DNA of 64,000 nt, from positions 113,631-177,630 of the forward strand of contig NZ_BAGL01000125.1 in assembly GCF_000308875.1 (NCBI RefSeq), read 5' to 3'. This stretch comes from Nocardia transvalensis NBRC 15921 (lineage in GTDB: Bacteria; Actinomycetota; Actinomycetes; Mycobacteriales; Mycobacteriaceae). The notes under the pieces are model-generated. The model did not search any database and was not told the DNA's origin. It worked only from the letters and a program-made list of their open reading frames with translations. The translations under genes and the position numbers were made by a program. Shown here one piece after another: positions 1-6,859 of the stretch. Numbering within the stretch: the first letter of the stretch is position 1; each line of letters starts with the position of its first letter.

Positions 1-306
1 GCGCCCACGCGGCTCGAGGTCACGCGCGATCTGTTTCAGGAACGCCTTGCCGCGCCAGGTGATACGCCAGGCGTCCGTATCCGGGCCGCCGCGCCGCTCG
101 ATCAACCGCTGAGTGCCGAGGCGGATCACCGCCCAGCGCACTACCCACTGATCCAGCTCGATCTCGGCCGCCAGCTGTGTGACGGTCAGCCACGGCACGC
201 GCGCCAGCAGATCGAGCACGGCCATCTCCGCGGCGGCGACGCGCGCCATGACCGTGGTGAACGGTGTCGCGGCGTTCTCGCTCACGCGCTGGTTCACAAA
301 GTCCAT
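1..306 (-). CDS. Winged-helix-like hypothetical protein, 3' end cut by the window edge
   Basis: The frame is open from an ATG at 306 leftwards to base 1, giving 102 codons with no stop, so the C-terminus lies outside. The visible protein has an alpha-helical N-terminus (MDFVNQRVSENAATPFTTVM) and then a helix-turn-helix/wing-like stretch ending in WRITWRGKAFLKQIA. This pattern resembles small DNA-binding proteins in which a helix pair is followed by a beta-hairpin. The ATG overlaps the stop of the upstream membrane protein gene (294-671), so the two are probably translated together. I do not recognise a named family, and a regulatory role is only inferred from the fold-like pattern and from the XRE regulator close by. 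Confidence 0.55.
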   Translation of the reverse strand, partial: MDFVNQRVSENAATPFTTVMARVAAAEMAVLDLLARVPWLTVTQLAAEIELDQWVVRWAVIRLGTQRLIERRGGPDTDAWRITWRGKAFLKQIARDLEPRGR

Positions 307-671
307 GATTGTGGGCGCTCCCGATGACTGTCCGGTCTGAGGCGACCGGCTTCGATGAGGGTCTGCAATGCGAAACGCTGTCTTGCGCAGCGGCATTCGC
401 GGTGCAGCTGCATTTCCCGGTGCGCCTCCGCGATGCTCAGTGGGTGCGTCGGCGGGGTGCAGGCGGCTAAGAATTTCTGTGCCGCAAGAGGATTCACGGC
501 ACGTTCGCGCGGATGGTGTGTCCGGGCGAGGGGACGCTCGTCGTCATGATGGTCCGCAGGCCACAGGCACGACAGGCCGATGACGAAGCTGAACGCGACC
601 GCCAATATCGACAGCACCGTGAGAGCCGCAGCCCAGGCGGTCACCCGGACCACCGCGACCGCGAACGGCAT
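294..671 (-). CDS. Small membrane-anchored hypothetical protein
   Basis: The 125-aa protein has one clear transmembrane segment at about residues 9-33 (VRVTAWAAALTVLSILAVAF and on), then a charged linker and a conserved-looking cytosolic tail (CTPPTHPLSIAEAHREMQ at 71-88, CARQRFALQTLIEAGR at 95-110). The two cysteines in RECRC could bind metal. It is divergent from the XRE regulator at 1053 and overlaps the next gene at 306. A degraded homologue of the membrane segment occurs at about 45140, again divergent from an XRE-type remnant, so membrane protein and XRE-DUF397 form a repeated module. The function is unknown. Confidence 0.6.
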   Translation of the reverse strand: MPFAVAVVRVTAWAAALTVLSILAVAFSFVIGLSCLWPADHHDDERPLARTHHPRERAVNPLAAQKFLAACTPPTHPLSIAEAHREMQLHRECRCARQRFALQTLIEAGRLRPDSHRERPQSWTL

Positions 672-1052
672 GGGCGAGTCTGTCTTGTTTCCATAGGTAT
701 AGAGCCCCCAGATGCGTCTAATGCGTTGTGTCGTACCGGGAATCGCGGTCGAAATCGGGGCGGAACGTCGAACGCGTCGGGGTGCCGGAGGCGGATCGCG
801 AGGTCGGTGCCGTATGCTCGCTCGAGCGAATGTCCGTTGTATCCGCCGGGTGCCCTGTGCGTTCGACCACCCTGGACACAGAACAGCACAGCCATGCGGC
901 TACCACCAGCGAAAACGGGCGATTCAATCGAGTGCGGCCGAATTTGTTGTGTTTCCGCATGATCCGACTCACGTTGTACGACTCACTTTGCGTGTTAGCG
1001 TTGATTCGCTTTAGCGCGCTGAGTCATCACTAGGAACGGGGAGGTTCAGATA
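672..1052. promoter_or_regulatory. Divergent intergenic region between the membrane protein and the XRE gene
   Basis: I see no convincing gene in these 381 bases. The last 55 or so bases before the GTG at 1053 (from about 998) are nearly identical to the reverse complement of 44993-45050, including the ribosome-binding region GGTTCAGATAGTGAC. The region must hold the promoters for both divergent transcripts. A purine-rich AACGGGGAGG lies about 8-17 nt upstream of the GTG and serves as the Shine-Dalgarno sequence. Confidence 0.5.
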
Positions 1053-1964
1053 GTGACAGACCACAGCCAGGCAGATGACAATCCGCGGATGCCGACGCTC
1101 CCGAGGCGGCAACTCGCCCGCATCCTGCGGGACGGGCGCGACACGGCCGGCCTGTCCATCGCGCGCGCCGCGATGCTGGTCGATTTGTCCAAGGCGGCGC
1201 TACAGCGGTACGAGACCGGGCGGAACGCGCGCATCTCACGGCCGCATATCAGGGCGCTCTGCGAGTTGTACGAGTTCGATGAGGAGCGAACCAAGTTCGT
1301 GTTGGAGCTGGCGGAGGCCGCGAAGCAGCGCTCGCCGATCGAGAACTACGGGGACATCATCTCCGATACGTTCCAACTCTTCATCGGACTGGAATTGATT
1401 GCTGTGCGGCAATTCTCCTACTCGCTCACGATGCCTGGATTGCTACAGACGCTTGCCTACGCGAGGGGCATAACCAGGAGGTGGGTCGAGAACAACAACG
1501 AGCTGGACTCGTCCGCAGTCGATCGGCTCGTCAAGCTACGGATGGATCGGCAACGCGCGATCAAGCGGTCTGTTCACCCGATGCAATTCGAGGCAGTTAT
1601 CGATGAATCTGCGCTGTATCAGCAGATTGACGGGCCAGATGTCATGCACGAACAGCTGCGCTTTCTCTTGGACGCGAGTCAGAGCCCGAATGTCACGCTG
1701 CGTGTTCACCCATTCTCGGCCGGGTATCCGCTCGGCATGGCGAATGCTACTTTCAACATCCTTGATTTTCCGGAGGCGCGATCAGGAGAAATGCAAGAGC
1801 CTACTTTGGCATTTCTGGAATCCGCATGGAGGACTGCATACGTGGACGACCCTGCGGTTGTGGACGATTATGTGAGGTTTGTTAATGTTCTCCGTAAGGA
1901 GTCCTACAGTCAGAGCAACACCCGCCAACTAATCAAATCCGTAATCAAGAGGTACCAGAAATGA
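1053..1964 (+). CDS. XRE-family helix-turn-helix regulator with DUF5753 (Scr1-like)
   Basis: The 303-aa protein starts at a GTG behind AACGGGGAGG. Residues 14-60 form an XRE helix-turn-helix (RRQLARILRDGRDTAGLSIA ... AALQRYETGR). The rest, about 105-290, matches the DUF5753 sensor domain common in actinomycetes (FIGLELIAVRQFSYSLTMPG, LLDASQSPNVTLRVHPFSAG). Such proteins are normally paired with a DUF397 protein, as here, where the stop overlaps the next start by 4 nt. In Streptomyces, related pairs (for example BldB/AbaA/WhiJ-like systems) affect development and secondary metabolism. The role here is unknown. Confidence 0.9.
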   Translation: MTDHSQADDNPRMPTLPRRQLARILRDGRDTAGLSIARAAMLVDLSKAALQRYETGRNARISRPHIRALCELYEFDEERTKFVLELAEAAKQRSPIENYGDIISDTFQLFIGLELIAVRQFSYSLTMPGLLQTLAYARGITRRWVENNNELDSSAVDRLVKLRMDRQRAIKRSVHPMQFEAVIDESALYQQIDGPDVMHEQLRFLLDASQSPNVTLRVHPFSAGYPLGMANATFNILDFPEARSGEMQEPTLAFLESAWRTAYVDDPAVVDDYVRFVNVLRKESYSQSNTRQLIKSVIKRYQK

Positions 1965-2152
1965 ACTGGTTCAAGTCGAGCCGCAGTCAGAATCAAGGCC
2001 AGTGCGTCGAGGTTGCCTGGTTACCAGACGGCCAAGTGGGCGTCCGTGACAGCAAGAACCCCGATGCTGGCCACCTGACATTCACACCCGGTGAATGGGA
2101 CGCGTTCACAGCAAGAATGGAAAGCGGAGAGTTCAAGCGCCCCAACGCATAA
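1961..2152 (+). CDS. DUF397 domain protein
   Basis: The 63-aa protein is a complete DUF397 unit. It has the FKSSRSQ start, the core QCVEVAWLPDG, the family signature VRDSKNP and the C-terminal FTPGEWDAFTA. The ATG overlaps the stop of the XRE regulator (ATGA), so the pair is translationally coupled. DUF397 proteins act with XRE/DUF5753 partners in actinomycetes, probably as small modulators or antitoxin-like partners. A truncated paralogue that shares WDAFT and VRDSKNP is found at 44813-44993. Confidence 0.9.
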   Translation: MNWFKSSRSQNQGQCVEVAWLPDGQVGVRDSKNPDAGHLTFTPGEWDAFTARMESGEFKRPNA

Positions 2153-2183
2153 CCACTATCCCGTAGAACGCATGAGCGCGTGC

Positions 2184-2215
2184 GAGCCCGGCACTCTTCG
2201 AAGAGTGCCGGGCTC
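2184..2215. terminator. Bidirectional hairpin terminator
   Basis: The 32 bases form a perfect palindrome with 16-nt arms, starting GAGCCCGGCACTCTTC and followed directly by its reverse complement. It lies between the convergent DUF397 gene (ends 2152) and the small minus-strand gene that ends at 2242. No U-tract follows on the plus side, which is common for high-GC actinobacterial terminators. The perfect symmetry suits both directions. Confidence 0.8.
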
Positions 2216-2241
2216 GACCATCTCGGCCGCCCGCCCGTGGC

Positions 2242-2496
2242 TCACCCGGGTGCGTCGTGGCCGGTAAGGGTGCGGTACAACCAGGCCGATGCGTCCGACT
2301 CGCTGCTGAACCGTTCTCTGACATCGTATTTCCCGCGTTCGAACGCGCCGACCTCCCAGCCGGTGCCGGGCTGCCCGGGCCGTAGGAACCAGAAATCTGT
2401 CGGCAAGGGGTCGTGGGTGTGCACGCCAGGGATCTGGAAGGACTCCGGCGGCAGCCCTGCGGCCAGTAACGCGGCACCGAGTTGTTCGCGATCCAT
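2242..2496 (-). CDS. Small protein, candidate immunity partner of the TNT toxin
   Basis: The 84-aa acidic soluble protein starts MDREQLGAALLAAGLPPESF and contains FWFLRPG, GWEVGAFERGKYDVRERF and a C-terminal SESDASAWLYRTL. The pattern of a short helical start, beta strands with aromatic residues, and a D/E-rich DASAWL helix is typical of small immunity proteins in polymorphic toxin loci. The ATG lies 1 nt after the stop of the TNT-domain gene, so the two are co-transcribed and coupled. I could not identify it as the mycobacterial immunity factor IFT by sequence. The immunity role is inferred from position, size and lack of a signal peptide. Confidence 0.65.
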   Translation of the reverse strand: MDREQLGAALLAAGLPPESFQIPGVHTHDPLPTDFWFLRPGQPGTGWEVGAFERGKYDVRERFSSESDASAWLYRTLTGHDAPG

Positions 2497-2497
2497 A

Positions 2498-3169
2498 TCA
2501 GACCGGCCTCTCCTCGACGAGGTATCCATTCTGTAGCAGCCATGTGACGCTGAGCGCGGTTCCGGCCTCGGGCAGGTACGCGGCTTGCAGCAGGAATTGG
2601 GTTCCGCCGCCGGGCTGTTCGAACCACGCGGCGATGGGGCCCGCCTCGACCGTGAAAGGCCTGAGGACACAGTAGAGGTGGTAGTTGCTCTGCGGTGTGC
2701 CGGTGGGTGTGTTGAGGTTCTGCGGCGGCAGCGCGCGTGACGGGAAGAGGTCTCCGGCCGGTGCGAGGAAACGCCCACCGGCATACCCGAATCGGTCGAT
2801 CCGCCGGCCGGGCGTCATGTCCTCCGGATGCCGCACGGCGTGCCCGCCGACCACCTGGAACCCGTCGTCCGGCGGATAGATCCAGCCGGAGTCGTTGCGG
2901 TACTTGGTGACGAAATCGCTCACCCCGAGTCCACCGAACCGCTGATATCCGGCCAGCAGCGGCTGCACCGGCGGCGTCTGCGGCAGTGGGTCGGGCCCCA
3001 GAAACTCCCTGCCCGGATCGTAGAAACTCGTTGTCGGGGAGGCATTGTCGGGCGTCCCGGGGTTACAGGCCGATTGCGCGGGCACCGGTTGGGCCTGCAC
3101 AGCCGAAGCCGGACCGATCAGCAGAAGCAGTGTGGCGAAGATCGTTGTGACGACAGACCGATAGCGCAC
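2498..3169 (-). CDS. Secreted TNT-domain NAD(+) glycohydrolase toxin
   Basis: The GTG at 3169 is chosen because a Sec signal peptide begins right there: positively charged RYR, a hydrophobic run TTIFATLLLLIG, then an ASAVQAQ cleavage region. The mature part of the 223-aa protein ends in a TNT domain (about 115-220), the NAD-hydrolysing fold of the Mycobacterium tuberculosis toxin CpnT. Its hallmarks are IDRFGYAGGRFLAPAG (124-139), the Pro-rich RALPPQNLN, YHLYCVLRPFTVEAGPIAAW and PGGGTQF (187-192). Arg126 and Gln191 are the plausible counterparts of the family's catalytic Arg and Gln. Unlike CpnT there is no channel-forming or ESX-type N-terminal domain; export looks Sec-dependent. A candidate immunity gene follows after 1 nt. 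Confidence 0.85.
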   Translation of the reverse strand: MRYRSVVTTIFATLLLLIGPASAVQAQPVPAQSACNPGTPDNASPTTSFYDPGREFLGPDPLPQTPPVQPLLAGYQRFGGLGVSDFVTKYRNDSGWIYPPDDGFQVVGGHAVRHPEDMTPGRRIDRFGYAGGRFLAPAGDLFPSRALPPQNLNTPTGTPQSNYHLYCVLRPFTVEAGPIAAWFEQPGGGTQFLLQAAYLPEAGTALSVTWLLQNGYLVEERPV

Positions 3170-3305
3170 GATAACCCCCAAGCCATGGAAGTAGTTGTGG
3201 CTCAGAGGATAACGGTGCGCCGTCCCATCGGATGCAGTTCGGACCACCAGCGTGGCGTGGCGTCTGTGGGGCCGCACCACTGTCCATGATGCGGGGACCC
3301 GGATC

Positions 3306-3473
3306 TCAGTTGAGCACGGCGAATGCCTCGACCTCGACGAGCACATCGGGCTCGAACAGGTAGTCGACGCCGATCACCGACAGGGGCGGCAACGGCCGCG
3401 GTAGCCCGAGTTCGTCTGCGACGCACTCGATTCCCGCGACGAAATCATGGTACGGGATGGTCGAACGCGTCAT
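3306..3473 (-). pseudogene. RidA/YjgF-family C-terminal remnant
   Basis: Only about the last 55 codons remain. The reading frame gives YHDFVAGIECVADELGL, PRPLPPLSVIGVDYLFEPD and VLVEVEAFAVLN before a TGA, which is the C-terminal half of a RidA-type deaminase (usual length about 125-135 aa). The N-terminal half, including the family's start and first beta strands, is missing. The truncated end runs into the truncated end of an HxlR-type regulator on the opposite strand at about 3455-3475. Both genes lost their 5' ends, so one deletion removed the shared promoter region of a divergent pair. Confidence 0.75.
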
Positions 3474-3646
3474 CACCAGTACGCGACCCCGTCGCCGTCG
3501 AGTGCCGCCTCACGCCCCTCGGACGGTCGCTGCAAGACCTCATCGACGCACTCCTGCACTGGGCCGCAGCCACACTGCCCGACGTCGAGCGCGCCCGCGC
3601 GCGCTTCGACGACCGGGCTCGAGCCGAAGAAATGCGATCGCTGTGA
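3457..3646 (+). pseudogene. HxlR-family regulator C-terminal remnant
   Basis: The last part of an HxlR-type winged-helix regulator is readable: GMVERVITST in one frame, then after an apparent small frameshift near 3490-3510 the family motif VECRLTPLGRSLQDLIDALL and ending in ERARARFDDRARAEEMRSL. A complete HxlR protein has about 110-130 residues, and here the helix-turn-helix that should precede this segment is absent. The remnant meets a RidA remnant on the other strand. Because both 5' halves are gone, neither gene can be functional. Confidence 0.7.
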
Positions 3647-3676
3647 GACCCGGCGGAAGCGGGGAAGGACGCAAAC

Positions 3677-4123
3677 TCAGACGGCAACCCTCTCCGCCGC
3701 CAGCGTGGCGGCGATGGCCGCGGCCAGTTCCGCGCCCTTGATCTCGAAGTGCCGGGCGAAGTACTCCAGATGTTCGGCGTGCTCGTGGAAGTGGTGCGGG
3801 GTCAGCACCGCCGAGAACACCGGGACATCGGTGTCGAGCTGGACGCGCATGAGCCCGTCCACCACGGTCGACGCGACGAAGTCGTGGCGGTAGATGCCGC
3901 CGTCGACCACGAGCGCGCAGCCGGCCAGCGCGGCGTAGTTCCCGCTCAGTGCCAGGCGCTTGACGCGCAGGGGGATCTCGAAGGCGCCGGGCACTTCGAT
4001 CACATCGATATCGGTGAATCCGCGCTCGGCGAGGGCGTCGCGGCACGCGGCCACGGCCCGGTCGACGATCTCGGCGTGCCAGCGCGCGGCGACCAGCGCG
4101 ATGCGGTTCGGTGCGGGTGACAT
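3677..4123 (-). CDS. ribH: 6,7-dimethyl-8-ribityllumazine synthase, type II (RibH2-like)
   Basis: The 148-aa protein catalyses the penultimate step of riboflavin synthesis, condensing the ribityl-diaminopyrimidine with dihydroxybutanone phosphate. Family features are ARWHAEIVDRA near the start, VPGAFEIPL, and the substrate loop. The loop reads VVDGGIYRHDFVASTVVDGL and the downstream part LTPHHFHEH, which match the RibH2 (decameric, Brucella-type) lineage rather than the icosahedral RibH1 with its GATPHFDYV loop. The ATG has a strong AGGAGG 5 nt upstream. It stands alone, not in a rib operon, and an FMN riboswitch covers 4201-4360 upstream. A main rib operon is therefore probably elsewhere in the genome. 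Confidence 0.92.
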   Translation of the reverse strand: MSPAPNRIALVAARWHAEIVDRAVAACRDALAERGFTDIDVIEVPGAFEIPLRVKRLALSGNYAALAGCALVVDGGIYRHDFVASTVVDGLMRVQLDTDVPVFSAVLTPHHFHEHAEHLEYFARHFEIKGAELAAAIAATLAAERVAV

Positions 4124-4132
4124 GGTGTCCTC

Positions 4133-4171
4133 CTGTTCGCGATGTCACCCAGGGCATGACGACGCGAACAG
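4133..4171 (-). promoter_or_regulatory. Hairpin next to the ribH ribosome-binding site
   Basis: Perfect 9-nt arms CTGTTCGCG and CGCGAACAG enclose a 21-nt loop. On the ribH transcript the 3' arm ends directly at the GAGG of the Shine-Dalgarno sequence, between the riboswitch (ending 4201) and the ATG at 4123. The stem could stop transcription weakly or compete for ribosome access, and it is a candidate expression platform for the riboswitch. Confidence 0.55.
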
Positions 4172-4200
4172 AGGATCACCCGGTGAGCGATCCGGTGCCG

Positions 4201-4360
4201 CGTTCTCTTCCATCCGGACTGTGACCGTCGGCTCCGGGATCGCACCGGAATCTGCTGACCCACCGCATCGGGAGGATGCCGTGGCGCTCGCGGGCTCGTC
4301 CACCCGGAACGATCCGGATGGCATCACCGCCGGTGGGGGATTCCACCCCGCCCTGAGAAC
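4201..4360 (-). promoter_or_regulatory. FMN riboswitch (RFN element)
   Basis: Read on the minus strand, the element begins GTTCTCAGGGCGGGGTGGAA, continues with TCCCCCACCGGCGGTGATGCC-like core bases, has a variable stem near 4270-4310 (the GCCCGCGAGC helix), then CGGTGCGATCCCGGAGCC and GACGGTCACAGTCCGGATGG, and closes with AAGAGAA. These are the conserved segments of the RFN aptamer in the correct order. Binding of FMN should lower expression of the downstream ribH. Confidence 0.93.
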
Positions 4361-4443
4361 GTGTACGACCCCGACGTTAACAGGGCCGCGGAATCGGGCA
4401 CAACGCCGCAGGTCTGGTTCCCCCATGTCCCTCAATATCTTCG

Positions 4444-4487
4444 CTATTCAGTGCTACTGTCTACTGGTAGTCAGTAGCACTGAATAG
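4444..4487. promoter_or_regulatory. PadR operator, 16-bp perfect inverted repeat
   Basis: The arms CTATTCAGTGCTACTG (4444-4459) and CAGTAGCACTGAATAG (4472-4487) are perfect reverse complements around a 12-nt spacer that itself contains CTAC/GTAG. The site ends 16 nt before the padR start codon, where it would overlap the promoter. Autorepression by the adjacent PadR protein is the obvious reading, as is usual in this family. Confidence 0.8.
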
Positions 4488-4503
4488 TGACGGGGGGTGG
4501 TTC

Positions 4504-4830
4504 ATGGGCAAGCAGATGACGGAGATGCTCAAAGGCACGCTGGAGGGCATCGTCCTGGCGGTCCTGTCCGTGAGGCCGGCGTACGGCTACGAGATCACGG
4601 CGTGGCTGCGGGAGCAGGGTTTTTCCGATATTGCCGAGGGCACGGTCTATGCGCTGCTGGTCAGGCTCGAGAAGCGGGGACTCATCGACGTGGCGAAGGC
4701 CCTGTCGGAGAAGGGTCCACCACGCAAGGTGTACACCCTCAACGCGCAGGGGCGGGAGTATCTCGACGAGTTCTGGACGACCTGGAGTTTCCTCTCGAAA
4801 CGGCTCGACCAGCTCCGGGCAGGGGGGTGA
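4504..4830 (+). CDS. PadR-family transcriptional regulator
   Basis: The 108-aa protein carries the PadR winged helix: an N-terminal LKGTLEGIVLAVLSVRPAYG, then YEITAWLREQGF, the recognition region EGTVYALLVRLEKRGLI and the wing PPRKVYTLNAQGREYL. It has no long C-terminal domain, as in the short PadR-s2 class. PadR proteins usually repress a linked efflux or DUF1048 gene and respond to phenolic or antibiotic ligands. Here the downstream genes are two broken DUF1048 genes, so the regulator may have lost its target. The operator at 4444-4487 implies autoregulation. Confidence 0.9.
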   Translation: MGKQMTEMLKGTLEGIVLAVLSVRPAYGYEITAWLREQGFSDIAEGTVYALLVRLEKRGLIDVAKALSEKGPPRKVYTLNAQGREYLDEFWTTWSFLSKRLDQLRAGG

Positions 4831-4874
4831 ATGATCATGTCCTACTACACCGATGAGCTCGAGGAATGCGAGAA

Positions 4875-5173
4875 ATGAACTTCTGGGAGAAAATCACAGG
4901 TAGCGACCTGACCAGGGAATGCCGAGCCTTCGACGTGCGAGCCGGGGCCCTCCCCGCCGAGTATCAGGCGGCGGGGTAGAGATCAAGATTCATCTCGGGT
5001 TCATCGAGGAAACAGCGTCGGAGGGCCAGAGTGTTCACGAGTCGCTGGGCGACGATATCCAAGGCTTCTGCGCGGCGATTGCCGGCGAAAAGGGAGCAAG
5101 GAACTTCCGCGACAAGTGGCGCGAGCAACTGAATACACACGTGGCAAGGAAACTGGCCAGGCTAGGAGCATAA
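4875..5173 (+). pseudogene. Frameshifted DUF1048 protein
   Basis: Starting at the ATG at 4875 the protein begins as a normal DUF1048 family member (MNFWEKITGSDLT, then RAFDVRAGALPAEYQAA) and hits a stop at about 4977. The family sequence resumes in another frame as EIKIHLGF, IEETASEGQSVHESLGDDIQ and GFCAAIAGEKGARNFRDKWR to the stop at 5173. The frameshift sits near GCGGCGGGGTAGAG at 4969-4982, and about 20 residues that usually lie between the two parts are missing. A 15-codon open frame (4831-4878) lies between padR and this gene. DUF1048 proteins are commonly the immediate partners of PadR regulators. Confidence 0.7.
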
Positions 5174-5174
5174 G

Positions 5175-5399
5175 GTGGGGGTCGCCGCCGATAAAGGAGC
5201 CATGGAACTCATCGGCACCGATATCGCAGCCTTCTGCGATGACCTGGTGAAAGATTCACCGACGTATGCCGACATTTATCAGGAGTCTGTCAACAAGAGG
5301 AAGTTGGCAAGCGAAGGCATCGCACCACCGGCACCAAACCGCCGTACTCGACCAGCTTCCGATCATCGAACCGGGCAGACACCGACCCTGCCGACATGA
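5175..5399 (+). pseudogene. Truncated second DUF1048-like gene
   Basis: A GTG-started frame of 74 codons contains GAMELIGTDIAAFCDDLVKD, SPTYADIYQESVNKRK, the C-terminal half of a DUF1048 domain, followed by a Pro/Arg-rich tail that looks unrelated. About 60 N-terminal residues expected for the family are absent, and the gene follows the frameshifted copy by 1 nt. PadR followed by two DUF1048 genes is a known arrangement, so this was probably once an intact three-gene operon. A short functional protein cannot be fully excluded. Confidence 0.6.
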
Positions 5400-5431
5400 C
5401 AGACTTCACCGTGGAGATGCAGGTGCGGTGG

Positions 5432-6859
5432 CTATGACTCCGCCGCGTAGCCCAGGATCGCTTTCGTTTCCAAATACTCTTCGAATCCGAATTCGCCCCA
5501 CTCGCGGCCGTTTCCGCTCTTGCGGTAGCCGCCGAAGGGGGCGTGGAAGTCGAAGGCGTCGTTGATCGTGACCCAGCCGGCGCTGATGCGGCGGGCGACG
5601 GCGCGGGCCTGCTCGGCGTCGGCGCCCGCGACATTGCCGGCGAGGCCGTATTCGGTGTCGTTGGCGATCGCGACGGCCTGATCGATGTCGTCGTAGCCGA
5701 GGATGGCCAGGACCGGGCCGAAGATTTCCTCCCGGGCGATGGTCATATCGTTGGTGACGTTCGCGAACACCGTCGGCTTGACGTAGTAGCCCTTGGCGAG
5801 CCCCTCGGGGCGGCCGGTGCCGCCGGTGACGAGAGTCGCGCCCTCATCGATGCCCTTTTGGATCAGCGCCTGGATCTTGTCGAACTGCGCGCCGGACACC
5901 ACCGGGCCCAGCGCGACGTCCCCGGTCGGATCGCCCACGGAGAGTTGGGAAGCCGCGTCCCGGGCCGCGGCGACGGCATCGTCCATGCGGGAGTTCGGCA
6001 CCAGCATCCGCGACAGCGCGCTACAGGTCTGGCCCGAATTGTTCATCAGCGTCGCGACGGCGGTCCCCACATTGCCCGCCAAATCCGCGTCGTCGAGCAC
6101 GATATTGGCGCTCTTACCGCCCAGTTCCTGGGTCACCCGTTTCACGCTCGGCGCGGCGTTGCGGGCGATCTCGATACCCGCGCGGGTCGACCCGGTGAAC
6201 GAGACCAGATCGACATCGGCGTGCGCCGACAGCGGCGCCCCCACACTGAGGCCGTCGCCCTGGACGAGATTGAACACTCCCGCGGGAACCCCTGCGGCAT
6301 CGAGGATTTCGGCTAAGATCTGCGCGCTGAACGGCGACTGCTCCGACGGCTTGAGCACCACCGCGCACCCGGCGGCCAGGGCCGGGAAGACCTTGACGGC
6401 GGTCTGGTTCAGCGGCCAGTTCCACGGGGTGATGAGGCCGCAGACCCCGATCGGCTCCTTGACGATCAGGGTGGCGCCGCGCTGCTCCTCGAACGAGTAC
6501 TTCTCCAGGATCTCGATCACCGTCGACAGATGCCCGGCCCCGAGGTCCACCTGGAAACCGCCCGCCAGCGCGGCGGGGGCGCCCATCTCCTCGGTCAGGG
6601 CCGCGGCGAGGTCCACGCGCCGGCGGTCGTATTCCTCGGAGATGCTCCGCAGCACCTTGATTCGCTCGGGCACGGCGGTCGCCGACCAGCCCGGGAACGC
6701 CTCGCGCGCGGCGGCCACGGCCCGGTCCACGTCGGCCGCCGACCCGTTCGCCACGCGCCCGCACACCTCCTCGGTCGCGGGGTTCACGACGTCGAACGTC
6801 TGGTTTCCGGCCGGATCGGTCCATACGCCGCCGATGTAGAACTTCAGGTATTCGCGCAT
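5432..6859 (-). CDS. Aldehyde dehydrogenase (NAD(P)-dependent)
   Basis: The 475-aa enzyme oxidises an aldehyde to the acid. It has the usual fold markers: PWNWPLNQ (145-152), the nucleotide-binding FTGSTRAG, the general base Glu245 in ELGGKSAN and the catalytic Cys279 in NSGQTCSA, and the C-terminal PFGGYRKSGNGREWGEFGFE. The ATG shares one base with the stop of the TPP-enzyme gene (TGATG), placing it last in the seven-gene operon. The likely role is oxidation of an aldehyde released by the preceding TPP-dependent lyase. The true substrate is unknown. Confidence 0.93.
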   Translation of the reverse strand: MREYLKFYIGGVWTDPAGNQTFDVVNPATEEVCGRVANGSAADVDRAVAAAREAFPGWSATAVPERIKVLRSISEEYDRRRVDLAAALTEEMGAPAALAGGFQVDLGAGHLSTVIEILEKYSFEEQRGATLIVKEPIGVCGLITPWNWPLNQTAVKVFPALAAGCAVVLKPSEQSPFSAQILAEILDAAGVPAGVFNLVQGDGLSVGAPLSAHADVDLVSFTGSTRAGIEIARNAAPSVKRVTQELGGKSANIVLDDADLAGNVGTAVATLMNNSGQTCSALSRMLVPNSRMDDAVAAARDAASQLSVGDPTGDVALGPVVSGAQFDKIQALIQKGIDEGATLVTGGTGRPEGLAKGYYVKPTVFANVTNDMTIAREEIFGPVLAILGYDDIDQAVAIANDTEYGLAGNVAGADAEQARAVARRISAGWVTINDAFDFHAPFGGYRKSGNGREWGEFGFEEYLETKAILGYAAES

